From Gammaproteobacteria bacterium (GTDB lineage: Bacteria; Pseudomonadota; Gammaproteobacteria; Steroidobacterales; Steroidobacteraceae): a DNA stretch of 39,842 bases. Where the stretch lies: assembly GCA_016874295.1 (NCBI GenBank), contig VGUH01000024.1, forward strand, positions 1 to 39,842, in the 5' to 3' direction. The notes beneath the pieces were generated by a model that saw nothing but the letters and a program-made list of their open reading frames with translations, made no database searches and was not told the origin of the DNA. This document shows, piece by piece, positions 15,546 through 23,407 of the stretch. The position numbers and the translations under genes are program-made. Position 1 is the stretch's first letter. Each line of letters opens with the position of its first letter.

Positions 15546-16866
15546 ATCCTTGAGCGAGCAGGCCGCCGGGCAATTGCCTCGACGCCTGGGGCTGTACTCC
15601 GCCGTCGCCGTCGTGATCGGGATCATGATCGGCAGCGGCATCTTCCGCGTCCCGTCCGGGGTCGCGACCGAAGCGGGCTCGGCGGGCGCCATGCTGCTGG
15701 TCTGGGTCGCGGGCGGCCTGCTCACGCTGTGCTTCGCGCTCCTGCTCGCAGAACTCGGGGCGATGTACCCGCACGCCGGCGGTCTGTACGGATTCGTGCG
15801 CGCGGCCTGGGGCCCCCTGCCCGCATTCGTGTTCGGTTGGACCTACCTGCTGATCAACCCGGCCGGCTGGGCGGCCATCGCGATGGTCTTCGCGGAGTAC
15901 CTCGGCAAGTTCGTGCCGCTCTCCGAGCCCGGCCGGCGCGGCGTCGCGCTCGGCCTCATCCTGGCGCTGGCGGTCACGAACTACCACTCCGTGCGGCTCG
16001 GCGCGGCGATCCAGAGGGCGTTCAGTTCCGCGAAGCTCCTGGCGCTCCTCGGGCTCGCGCTCTTCATACTGGCGCTCGGCGATCCGGCCGGCGGCACGTT
16101 TGCGGAGCCGATCTCGTGGCTGCCGTCGTCCGCCGCCGGGTTCCTGCTCGCGCTGGTGCTCGTGCTCTGGGCGTATGACGGCCTCGCGACCTTCTGCAGC
16201 ATGATCGGCGAGGTACGCGAACCGCAGCGCAATGTGCCGCGGGCGCTGCTGATCGGCATCGGCCTGGTCATGATGCTCTACCTTGCGGTCAACGTCGCCT
16301 ACCTCTACGTGCTGCCGCTCGACGTAATTGCCCGGTCGCCGCTGGTCGCCGCGGATGCGAGCGCGCGCGTGCTGGGCGCGGGTGCGGCAGCGGTGATTTC
16401 CGCGCTGGTGATGATCTCTACGCTCGGCGCGGTGGCCTGTTCGAGCATGGCGGATCCGCGCGTGTTCTTCGCGATGGCACGTGACGGAAACTTCTTCGCC
16501 ACGATCGGCCGCATTCATCCGCGCTTCGAGACGCCGCACGTCGCGATCATCGCGGCCACCGCCATCGCCTGCGCCTATGTGAGCATCCGCAGCTTCGAGC
16601 AGTTCGCCGCGACCTTCGTGCTCGGACTGATACCGATGTACATGCTGGCGACGCTCGGGGTTGCGCGCCTCAGGCGCTCGCGCCCGGACGCGCCGCGCCC
16701 CTACCGCTGCCCGGCATACCGGCTGGTGCTCGTGCTGTACGTCGCGGCCGCCACGACCGTGCTCGCCAGCGCACTGATCCAGACGCCGGAGATCGCGGCG
16801 GTCAACCTCGGCCTTTCAGCCGCAGGCATCCCGGTCTACTACGCCTGGAAGCGGCTGCGCCGCTGA
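15532..16866 (+). CDS. APC-family amino acid permease
   Basis: Integral membrane transporter of about 444 residues with roughly twelve hydrophobic segments. The first helix contains the APC-superfamily substrate loop GIMIGSGIFRVPS, followed by GSAGAMLLVWVAGGLLTL, ELGAMYPHAGGLYGFVR and the WAYDGLATFCSMIGEVREPQRNVPRALLIG block of amino-acid/polyamine antiporters. The start is GTG 15532, overlapping the oxidase stop by 14 bp, or TTG 15550 (MSEQAAGQLPRR), which would leave a short gap; the sequence does not decide. The substrate is unknown. Close linkage to the hydroxyacid oxidase suggests amino-acid or 2-hydroxy-acid catabolism, as inference. Confidence 0.88.
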   Translation: MAASESLSEQAAGQLPRRLGLYSAVAVVIGIMIGSGIFRVPSGVATEAGSAGAMLLVWVAGGLLTLCFALLLAELGAMYPHAGGLYGFVRAAWGPLPAFVFGWTYLLINPAGWAAIAMVFAEYLGKFVPLSEPGRRGVALGLILALAVTNYHSVRLGAAIQRAFSSAKLLALLGLALFILALGDPAGGTFAEPISWLPSSAAGFLLALVLVLWAYDGLATFCSMIGEVREPQRNVPRALLIGIGLVMMLYLAVNVAYLYVLPLDVIARSPLVAADASARVLGAGAAAVISALVMISTLGAVACSSMADPRVFFAMARDGNFFATIGRIHPRFETPHVAIIAATAIACAYVSIRSFEQFAATFVLGLIPMYMLATLGVARLRRSRPDAPRPYRCPAYRLVLVLYVAAATTVLASALIQTPEIAAVNLGLSAAGIPVYYAWKRLRR

Positions 16867-16876
16867 CGCGGCGCGC

Positions 16877-17761
16877 TCAGACCTGCTGGCCGGCCGGCCG
16901 GGTCCAGCGGCTGTGCTGGCGGATCAGCCCCTCCTGCGCCACGCTCGCGACCAGCCGCCCGTCGCGTGCGTAGATCGACCCGCGGCTGAAGCCGCGCGCG
17001 CCCGAAGCGCTCGGGCTTTCCATCGAGTACAGGTGCCACTCGTTCACGCGCAGGTCGCGGTGAAACCAGATCGCGTGGTCGATGCTCGCGACCTGCAGCT
17101 CGAGGAAGTTCACGCCGTGCGGCATGGTCGCGGTCGGCAGCAGGTGGTAGTCGGAGACGTAAGTCAGCAGGCCGCGGTGCAGCGCCTGGTCGTCCGGCAT
17201 CTCGCCCACGACGCGGAACCAGACCTGCTTCGCTGCGGGCCGTTTCTCGCGCGTGAGGTATTCCCCCGGATCGGCCGCGCGGAACTCGAATGGCCGCTGG
17301 TTGCGGAAATAGCCGGTGGCCTTGTGCGGCATGCGCTCGAGCATCTCGGCCTCGACCTCGGCGAGGTCACGCAGGGACTCGGGCGGCGGGGCATCGGGCA
17401 TGGCGGCCTGGTGGTCTAACCCGGGCTCGACCACCTGGAAGGACGCCGACATGGTGAGTATCGGCTGGCCGTGCTGGATCGCGACCACGCGGCGGCTCGT
17501 GAAGCTGCCGCCGTCGCGGCTGCGGTCCACCTCGAACACGATCGGGACTGCGAGATCGCCGCGGCGCAGGAAGTAGGCGTGCAGCGAGTGCACTTGCCGC
17601 GCCTCCACGGTCCGCGAGGCGGCGACCAGCGCCTGCGCGAGCACCTGGCCGCCGAACACCTGCGGCGCGCCGACGTCGCGGCTCCCGCCGCGGAACAGGT
17701 TGTCCTCGATCCGCGCGAGGTCGAGCAGCTTCAGCAGCTCCGGCAGGCGCACGGCCGTCAC
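16877..17761 (-). CDS. tesB: Acyl-CoA thioesterase II TesB
   Basis: Hydrolyses acyl-CoA to free acid and CoA. The 294-residue double hot-dog protein matches E. coli TesB along its length: NLFRGGSRDVGAPQVFGGQVLAQAL, VHSLHAYFLRRGD, VFEVDRSRDGGSFTSRRV, LLTYVSDYHLL (active-site Asp), SIDHAIWFHR, NEWHLYSMESPSASGARGF (active-site Ser/Thr region) and VASVAQEGLIR (active-site Gln). It starts 4 bp after the stop of the upstream ferredoxin-NADP reductase gene on the same strand, so the two form an operon. It converges on the permease with a 10-bp gap. Confidence 0.95.
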   Translation of the reverse strand: MTAVRLPELLKLLDLARIEDNLFRGGSRDVGAPQVFGGQVLAQALVAASRTVEARQVHSLHAYFLRRGDLAVPIVFEVDRSRDGGSFTSRRVVAIQHGQPILTMSASFQVVEPGLDHQAAMPDAPPPESLRDLAEVEAEMLERMPHKATGYFRNQRPFEFRAADPGEYLTREKRPAAKQVWFRVVGEMPDDQALHRGLLTYVSDYHLLPTATMPHGVNFLELQVASIDHAIWFHRDLRVNEWHLYSMESPSASGARGFSRGSIYARDGRLVASVAQEGLIRQHSRWTRPAGQQV

Positions 17762-17765
17762 GGCC

Positions 17766-18830
17766 TCACTCCGGCGGTGCGACGCCGAGGCGCTCGCGCA
17801 TGATCGGGCTGGTGGTCGTGTACTGCAGGTACTGGCGCTTCTCCGGGTAGACGTGGTGCTGCACGCCGAACGCGGCGAGCGCCGCCTCGTGGAATCCGGA
17901 CAGGATCAGCTTCTTCTTCCCCGGGTAGGTGTTCACGTCGCCGATCGCGAATATCCCGGGTTCGCTGGTCTGGAACCTCTCGGTGTCGACCTTGAGCGCC
18001 TTCTTCTCGAGCGCGAGCCCCCAGCTGGCGATCGGACCGAGTTTGGGGTGCAGGCCGAAGCACGCGAGCACGAGCTCGCAGGGCAGGTCGGCCGTCGACT
18101 TGTCGGGCATGAGCACGCGCACGCCGGCGAGCCGCTCGCCCTTGATCGCGAGCGACTGGATCGTGCCGACGAGGTGGCGCAGCCTGCCTTCGGCGGCGAG
18201 CTGCCGCATGCGCGCCACGGAAGCCGGCTGCGCGCGGAACTCCTCGCGCCGATGCACCAGCGCGAGCGAGCGCGCCTTGCCGCAGAACTCGAGCACCCAG
18301 TCGAGCGCACTGTCGCCGCCGCCCGCGACCACGACGTTCTTGCCGTGGAATTCCTCGGCGCGCCGTACGCGGTAATGGATCTGGTGGCCCTCGAAGCGCT
18401 CCGCCTCGGGCACCAGCAGCCGCCGCGGCTGGAAGGAGCCGAGCCCGCCCGCGATGATGATGCTGGCCGCGTCGAAGCGCGCCCCGGCTGCCGTCGCGAC
18501 ATCGAAGCGCCCGTCGGCGCGGCGCGCGATCTCGACGACTTCCTGGCCGAGGTGAAAGCCCGCGCTGAACGGCCTGATCTGCTGCATCAGGCGATCGATG
18601 AGCTCCTGGGCGCCGCAGACCGGCAGCGCCGGGATGTCATAGATCGGCTTGTCGGGATAGAGCTCGGTGCACTGACCGCCCGGGTGCGCGAGCGAGTCGA
18701 CGATCTCGCACCGGATTCCCAGCAGTCCGAGCTCGAACACGGCGAATAGCCCCACCGGTCCCGCGCCGACGATCACGCACTCGGTCCGGATCGCGCCGCC
18801 CGCGGCGGATTCGTTGTCGCTGCTGCCCAC
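17766..18830 (-). CDS. Ferredoxin-NADP+ reductase, thioredoxin-reductase-like type
   Basis: FAD flavoprotein of 354 residues moving electrons between NADPH and ferredoxin or flavodoxin. The FAD motif GAGPVGLFAVFELGLLG lies near residue 22, followed by PGGQCTELYPDKPIYDIP. The NADPH motif VVAGGGDSALDW is in the middle (about 165-176). AIGDVNTYPGKKKLILSGFHEAALAAF closes the FAD site. No CxxC redox pair is present in the NADPH domain, which rules out thioredoxin reductase and fits the YumC/Rhodopseudomonas-type reductases. The start (MGSSDNESAAGG) is ATG 18828-18830, with the divergent xdhC-type gene 68 bp away. Confidence 0.9.
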   Translation of the reverse strand: MGSSDNESAAGGAIRTECVIVGAGPVGLFAVFELGLLGIRCEIVDSLAHPGGQCTELYPDKPIYDIPALPVCGAQELIDRLMQQIRPFSAGFHLGQEVVEIARRADGRFDVATAAGARFDAASIIIAGGLGSFQPRRLLVPEAERFEGHQIHYRVRRAEEFHGKNVVVAGGGDSALDWVLEFCGKARSLALVHRREEFRAQPASVARMRQLAAEGRLRHLVGTIQSLAIKGERLAGVRVLMPDKSTADLPCELVLACFGLHPKLGPIASWGLALEKKALKVDTERFQTSEPGIFAIGDVNTYPGKKKLILSGFHEAALAAFGVQHHVYPEKRQYLQYTTTSPIMRERLGVAPPE

Positions 18831-18898
18831 GTGTTCCCCGTAGCCGCCAGGCGGCGGTGAGGGCCGGAATTCTACCCGATGGTACGCTACGCAGTCTT

Positions 18899-19981
18899 AT
18901 GACCCACGCGCTCGAAACGCCCCTGCTGCCGCTGGTTCGCGATTTCCGCGAACTGCAGGCCGAGGCGCGTCCGTTCGTGCTCGCGACGATACTCGCCACC
19001 GAAGGCTCGACCTATCGCAAGGCCGGCACGCCGATGCTGATCACGGCGTCCGGGGAGCCGCGCGGCCTGCTTTCGGGCGGCTGCCTCGAGGTGGATCTCG
19101 TGGAACACGCGCGCACGGTGCTGGCATCCGGGCAGGCGAAGATTACCGCCTACGACATGCGCGGCGAGGACGACGCGCTGTTCGGGATCGGCAGCGGATG
19201 CGAAGGCGCGATGCGCGTGCTCCTGCAGCGGGTCGGGCCGGCAGAGGACTGGCAGCCGCTCGCGGCCATCGCCAGCCTCGTCGAGTCGCGCACCGGCGGC
19301 GCGCTCGCAATCCTCGTCGAGGGCCCCGCCGCCGGGCGCGCGTGGTGGCCCGGTGGCGGCAATGCCGCCGAGCTCGAGCCGGCCGCCGTGCATGCTGCGC
19401 GCTCGGCCTGCGTCTCTGCGGGTGTCGCGGAGCTTCAGTCCGGCACCGGTACGCTCCAGGTATTGCTGTTGCCGGTGCAGCCACCGCCAAGACTCGTGAT
19501 CTGCGGCGCCGGCGACGATGCGCGGCCACTGGCGCGACAGGCGGTCGCGCTCGGTTTCGACGTAGCGGTCTGCGACCACCGCCCGGCGCTGCTGGCATCC
19601 GACCGCTTTCCGCACTGCCGACTGCGTGGCCAGCCGATCGGTGAGTTCGCGCGCGTGCCGGAGCTCGCCGGTTGCGACGCGGCCATCGTGATGAGCCACT
19701 ACCTTGCCGCCGATGCCGCCTATCTCGGCGCGCTCGCCGACTGCGCAGGGATCGGCTACATCGGCCTGCTCGGCCCGGCGCCGCGGCGAGAGCGATTGCT
19801 CGCGATGCTCGGGCCGACAGCCGCGCGGCTCGACGGGCGCCTGTACGCACCGGTCGGCCTCGACATCGGCGCGCGCACTCCGGAAGCGATCGCGCTCGCC
19901 GCTGCCGGTGAGCTGCACGCCTGGGTCGCGGGTCGGACGGGCGGTGCCTGGCACCGGAAGATCGGGACGCCGACGGCATGA
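18899..19981 (+). CDS. XdhC/CoxI family molybdenum-enzyme maturation factor
   Basis: 360-residue protein of the family that binds and sulfurates the molybdenum cofactor before its insertion into xanthine-dehydrogenase-type enzymes. The N-terminal XdhC/CoxI domain includes VLATILATEGSTYRKAGTPMLI, GLLSGGCLEVDLVEHA and YDMRGEDDALFGIGSGCEGAM; the Cys residues of GGCLE and SGCEG are typical. The C-terminal Rossmann-like domain has VICGAGDDARPLARQAVALGF and AIVMSHYLAADAAYLG, then YIGLLGPAPRRERLL. The start is ATG 18899; an upstream in-frame start at 18857 would run into the divergent promoter. It overlaps the MATE gene by ATGA. No xanthine dehydrogenase genes are in the window, but the Mo-cofactor operon is about 10 kb away. 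Confidence 0.9.
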   Translation: MTHALETPLLPLVRDFRELQAEARPFVLATILATEGSTYRKAGTPMLITASGEPRGLLSGGCLEVDLVEHARTVLASGQAKITAYDMRGEDDALFGIGSGCEGAMRVLLQRVGPAEDWQPLAAIASLVESRTGGALAILVEGPAAGRAWWPGGGNAAELEPAAVHAARSACVSAGVAELQSGTGTLQVLLLPVQPPPRLVICGAGDDARPLARQAVALGFDVAVCDHRPALLASDRFPHCRLRGQPIGEFARVPELAGCDAAIVMSHYLAADAAYLGALADCAGIGYIGLLGPAPRRERLLAMLGPTAARLDGRLYAPVGLDIGARTPEAIALAAAGELHAWVAGRTGGAWHRKIGTPTA

Positions 19982-21408
19982 CTGCGCCGCTCGACCGCGC
20001 GCGGCGCGAGGCCGCCCTGCCCGCGCTGCGTCTCGACGCCGAGGGCCGCAGGCACATCGACATGCGCGCCGTGGCGGCGCTTGCCCTGCCGCTGGTGCTG
20101 AATAGCACGGTACAGGCCGCACTGAACCTCACGGACACCTGGTTCATCGGCCGCCTGTCCACCGCGGCGACGGCCGCCATCGCAGCCGTTCACTGGCTTG
20201 CGCTGCTCGCGATTTTCCTGATCGGGGGCGTGGCAATGGGCGTGCAGACGCTGGTCGCGCAGGCTTATGGCGCGGGCCGCTTCCGCCGCACGACGCGCAT
20301 CGCGTGGATGGGTCTGTGGGCCTCGCTGCTGACCGTTCCGGCCTTTGGCCTCACGGTCGCCGTCGGCCCGGCGATGATCCGCTGGTTCGGCCTCACGCCC
20401 GCGGTCGAGGCGCTCGCGATCGAGTTCTGGATACCACGCATGATCGGCGGGCCGCTGGCGGCCGCGCTGTGGGCCGCGGTCGCGTTCTTCAACGGCATCG
20501 GCCGCACGCGTATCCCGCTCGCCATCGGCGTCGCCGTGCTGGCCTCGAACGCGGTGCTGAACGAGGTATTCATTTTCCGCTTCGGCTGGGGCATGGCGGG
20601 CGCCGCCTGGGCGACGACCTGCGCGGAACTCGTCGGCGTCGCGCTCGCGATCCGCATGATCCTTGCGCAGGATGAGCGGCGCTTCGCGCCGCACCTCACC
20701 TGGCGGCCGAATGTGCCGAGGATCGTCGCGCTGATCGCGCTCGGCCTGCCGATGGCCATGACCGCCTGCGCGGACCTGGGCGCCGCAGCGCTGTTCCAGC
20801 TCATGCAAGTGCAGGCCGGCATCGTCGACGGCGCCGCGACGCAGATCGTGACGATCTTCACCGCGATCGCCTACATGCCCGGCATCGGCCTCGCACTCGC
20901 GGGCACGACCCTCGTCGGCCAGGCGATCGGCGCCGGCGACCGCGGCTGGGCCGAACGGCTCGGCAACCGCGTCATCGCCATCGTCGCCTGCTACATGGGC
21001 GGCATCGGTCTCGTGATCGCGCTGGTCGGCGACTGGCTGGTGCCGCTGTTCGTGAACGCGGCGGACCCGCGGGCGGCCGAAGTGATCGCGCTCTGCTCAT
21101 CGCTGCTGTGGTTCGCGGCTGCCTACCAGTTCTTCGACGGCGTCAATCTCGCGAGCGCATTCTCCCTGCGCGGGGCGGGCGACGCGCGCGTGCCCGCGCT
21201 CATCGTGCTGGCGTGCGGATCGCTGCTGTTCCTGCCACTCACGCACTACCTCACCTTCGCGCCGGGCCAGGGATGGTTTGGCAGCGCGCCAGGCCTCGGC
21301 CTGGGCGCCGTCGGCGGCTGGAGCGCGATCCTCGTCTACGTGGTCGCGATCGGTTCGGCGCTGTGGCTGCGCTGGCGGCATGGCGCCTGGAAGCTGATCC
21401 GGCTCTGA
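19978..21408 (+). CDS. MATE family multidrug/metabolite exporter
   Basis: Cation-coupled exporter of 476 residues with about twelve hydrophobic segments in two repeats. The first half contains NLTDTWFIGRLSTAATAA, the typical MATE segment with 'TD--F-G-L', and GVQTLVAQAYGAGRF. The second half contains PGIGLALAGTTLVGQAIGAGD and YQFFDGVNLASAFSLRGAGD. The first 30 residues are a charged cytoplasmic extension. ATG 19978 overlaps the XdhC-type stop (ATGA), so the two are translationally coupled. The substrate is unknown. The stop codon (TGA 21406-21408) lies in the outermost unit of the second palindromic repeat. Confidence 0.93.
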   Translation: MTAPLDRARREAALPALRLDAEGRRHIDMRAVAALALPLVLNSTVQAALNLTDTWFIGRLSTAATAAIAAVHWLALLAIFLIGGVAMGVQTLVAQAYGAGRFRRTTRIAWMGLWASLLTVPAFGLTVAVGPAMIRWFGLTPAVEALAIEFWIPRMIGGPLAAALWAAVAFFNGIGRTRIPLAIGVAVLASNAVLNEVFIFRFGWGMAGAAWATTCAELVGVALAIRMILAQDERRFAPHLTWRPNVPRIVALIALGLPMAMTACADLGAAALFQLMQVQAGIVDGAATQIVTIFTAIAYMPGIGLALAGTTLVGQAIGAGDRGWAERLGNRVIAIVACYMGGIGLVIALVGDWLVPLFVNAADPRAAEVIALCSSLLWFAAAYQFFDGVNLASAFSLRGAGDARVPALIVLACGSLLFLPLTHYLTFAPGQGWFGSAPGLGLGAVGGWSAILVYVVAIGSALWLRWRHGAWKLIRL

Positions 21409-21537
21409 CGGTGCCGTTCTGACGGTGCCGGGTCGCACTTATCGTACTTATTGCGGCGTTCTCATCGCGGCGGGTACGCCAATAAGTACGATAAGTGCGA
21501 CCCGGCACCGTCAGAAGTCGGGCACCGTCAGAAGTCG
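21405..21537. repeat. Palindromic repeat, copy 2 (37-bp perfect arms, 26-nt loop, duplicated edges)
   Basis: Positions 21417-21453 and 21480-21516 are perfect reverse complements around a 26-nt loop (21454-21479). Within the loop GCGT (21456-21459) and ACGC (21476-21479) can pair further. The arms contain the same 29 bases as the copy at 9370-9432. The edges are duplicated: CTGACGGTGCCG occurs at 21405-21416 and 21419-21430, and a 17-bp unit GGCACCGTCAGAAGTCG occurs in tandem at 21504-21520 and 21521-21537. The outermost left unit supplies the MATE stop codon and the outermost right unit the stop of the leftward SUMF1-like gene (21528-21530). Like copy 1 it sits between convergent genes. Confidence 0.9.
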
Positions 21538-22463
21538 CGGGCGACGCGGAAGCCGAGGTCGGACTGACGGTGACCGGTGGGTTCCGCGCCGCGTGCCGGC
21601 GCGCGCGCATCACGCGGGCGGCTGGCGAAGGATCCGCCGCGCACGCCCTTCTGCTCGCAGCCGCCCTGCCAGATCCAGGCTCGCGCATCCGTCGGCCGGC
21701 CCGCATAGCTGGCCGTGAAGCAGTCCATCACCCATTCGCGGGCATTGCCGATGATGTCGTGGACGCCAAAGGCGTTCGGCTTGTACTGCGCCGCCAGTGC
21801 GAGCGCCGTCGCGCGGTCGCTGCAGCGTGCGTTGGGCCAGGGCAGGCGCAGCGCATCGACCGCGGAGGCATCGTAGACATTCGCGAAATCACAGGCGAGC
21901 GAGAGCGCGAGGTCCTCGCGCGAATCGTTCTCGCCCCAGTAGCGCGGGAAGGACGTGCCGCCGCGCGCGACGTACTCCCATTCCGCCTCGGAAGGCAGCC
22001 GATAGCGTTTCCCGCTTTCGGCCGAGAGCCATTCTGCGTATGCCCGCGCGTCTTCCCAGCTCACGCAAACGACGGGTTCGTCGTCGCGCGGCGCCGTCGC
22101 GAAACCGGGGTCGCGCCAGCTGCGGTCCGGATCCTCGATCCACTGGCCGCCGGACCACACGCGGCAGCCCGGCGCGGGCTCCGCGCCGGTCGCTTCCACG
22201 AACCGGCGGAATTCGCCATGCGTGACCTCGCGAACCGAGACCATGAATGGCCGCGCGAATGACAGGCGGGCCGCGGGGGATTCGCCGCGGCCGGGTTCCA
22301 GCTCCGGCGCATCCGGCGTGGAACCCATCTGGAACTGCCCGGGCGGTACGAGCGCAAGATCCGGGCACGCGGGGCAGTCACGCGGTTCGGAAACGGGTGC
22401 CTGCTGCGCCGGCGCCTGCGTCGCGGCCAGCAGCAGGAGGGCGGCCAGGTAGGCGCGCTTCAT
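21528..22463 (-). CDS. Exported SUMF1/FGE-fold protein lacking catalytic cysteines (second of a tandem pair)
   Basis: 311-residue protein with a signal peptide (MKRAYLAALLLLAATQAPAQ) and a single SUMF1-type (formylglycine-generating-enzyme sulfatase) domain. It shows LVPPGQFQMGS, VREVTHGEFRRFVEATG, PVVCVSWEDARAYAEWLSA, YRLPSEAEWEYVARGG, NAFGVHDIIGNAREWVMDC and a C-terminal VRGGSF...LGFRVARDF. Real formylglycine-generating enzymes carry two active-site Cys just after RGGSW; here the segment is SFASRPRDARAPARG without Cys, so that chemistry is unlikely. Other Cys pairs (CPAC near the mature N-terminus, CRVW, CDFANVYD...CSD, CF/GGC) suggest periplasmic disulfides. ATG 22461-22463 overlaps the stop of its upstream paralogue. 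Its last residues are encoded by the repeat edge. Confidence 0.88.
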   Translation of the reverse strand: MKRAYLAALLLLAATQAPAQQAPVSEPRDCPACPDLALVPPGQFQMGSTPDAPELEPGRGESPAARLSFARPFMVSVREVTHGEFRRFVEATGAEPAPGCRVWSGGQWIEDPDRSWRDPGFATAPRDDEPVVCVSWEDARAYAEWLSAESGKRYRLPSEAEWEYVARGGTSFPRYWGENDSREDLALSLACDFANVYDASAVDALRLPWPNARCSDRATALALAAQYKPNAFGVHDIIGNAREWVMDCFTASYAGRPTDARAWIWQGGCEQKGVRGGSFASRPRDARAPARGAEPTGHRQSDLGFRVARDF

Positions 22464-23407
22464 CGCTCCTCCCGCGCGCGCTTCTCGAGGTCGCGCGCGA
22501 CGCGAAAGCCCGCATCCGCGGCACGCTCGCCACCCGGGGCGGCGGCCCGCGCGGCGCTGCGACTCTCTTCCGGGGGCGACAGCCAGCTGCCGCCGCGCTG
22601 GATGCGCTCGCCGCAGCCGCCGATCCATTCCCAGGCGCGCGCATCACGCGGGCGACCGACGTAGCTGCCCGTCGCGCAGTCCTGGACCCACTCGCGCGCA
22701 TTGCCGATCATGTCCTGCAGACCGAATGCGTTCGCGGCGAACTGCCCGACCGGCGCCAGCTCACCGTAGCCGTCGCGGCAACGAGTCTCCGGCCAGCCTA
22801 GCCGGAAGCGCGCGGCCGCCACGAGGTCGTAGGTGTTCGCAGCGCCGCAGCCGTCCTCGGCGGCGTCGCCCCAGGGCCGCAACGCGCGGCTGCCTGCGCG
22901 CGCCGCGTATTCCCACTCCGCCTCCGACGGGAGCCGGTAGCGCGCGCCGGTCTTCGCCGCCAGCCATTGCACGTAGGCAATCGCGTCGGCAAACGAGACA
23001 CAGGTTGCCGGCCCATCGTCCCCGGGCCCGGCATCCTGCCAGCTGCGGCGCGAATCGTCGCTGAAGCGTTCGAGCCCGGGGTCCCAGACCCGGCACCCGG
23101 CCTGCGGCTCGTGCCCGCTGTCGGAAATGAATCGCGCGTACTCGCCACGGCTCACCTCCCGGCGGCCGAGCGCAAACGCACGGGAGATCGTGACGACCGT
23201 CGTCTCCCCCTCGGCGGCTGCGGCTCCGCGCGCCGCGGCCGCGCCCGGCGTGCCCATCACGAACACGCCCGCCGGCACGACGACCATTGCCGGGCAGTCG
23301 TCGCAGTCGCGGAAGGTTGAACCGGGCTCGTGCCCGGGCTCCGCGGACCAGGAAGGAGCCGCCGCCGCGATCGACGCCAGTGCGAGCGTCGCGGCGGCGC
23401 GCCGCAT
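22460..23407 (-). CDS. Exported SUMF1/FGE-fold protein lacking catalytic cysteines (first of a tandem pair)
   Basis: 315-residue protein, clearly paralogous to the next gene. A signal peptide (MRRAAATLALASIAAAAPSWSA) is followed by a CDDCPAMVVVPAGVFVMG start of the SUMF1 domain, GRREVSRGEYARFISDSGHEPQAGCRVWD, ATCVSFADAIAYVQWLA, YRLPSEAEWEYAARAGS, NAFGLQDMIGNAREWVQDC, and RGGSWLSPPEESRSAARAA before DAGFRVARDLEKR. As in its paralogue, the active-site Cys pair of true formylglycine-generating enzymes is missing. Its ATG shares one base with the stop of the HtrA gene (TGATG) and its stop overlaps the next ATG, so the three genes form a coupled operon. A periplasmic adaptor or substrate-binding role with the protease is inference. 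Confidence 0.88.
   Translation of the reverse strand: MRRAAATLALASIAAAAPSWSAEPGHEPGSTFRDCDDCPAMVVVPAGVFVMGTPGAAAARGAAAAEGETTVVTISRAFALGRREVSRGEYARFISDSGHEPQAGCRVWDPGLERFSDDSRRSWQDAGPGDDGPATCVSFADAIAYVQWLAAKTGARYRLPSEAEWEYAARAGSRALRPWGDAAEDGCGAANTYDLVAAARFRLGWPETRCRDGYGELAPVGQFAANAFGLQDMIGNAREWVQDCATGSYVGRPRDARAWEWIGGCGERIQRGGSWLSPPEESRSAARAAAPGGERAADAGFRVARDLEKRAREER

Noticed and set aside
17766-18830. Thioredoxin reductase
   Set aside because: The FAD and NADPH motifs match but no redox-active CxxC is present, so the ferredoxin-NADP reductase type fits better.
21528-23407. The SUMF1-domain pair as true formylglycine-generating enzymes
   Set aside because: The active-site cysteines expected after RGGSW/RGGSF are absent in both, and no sulfatase gene adjoins.
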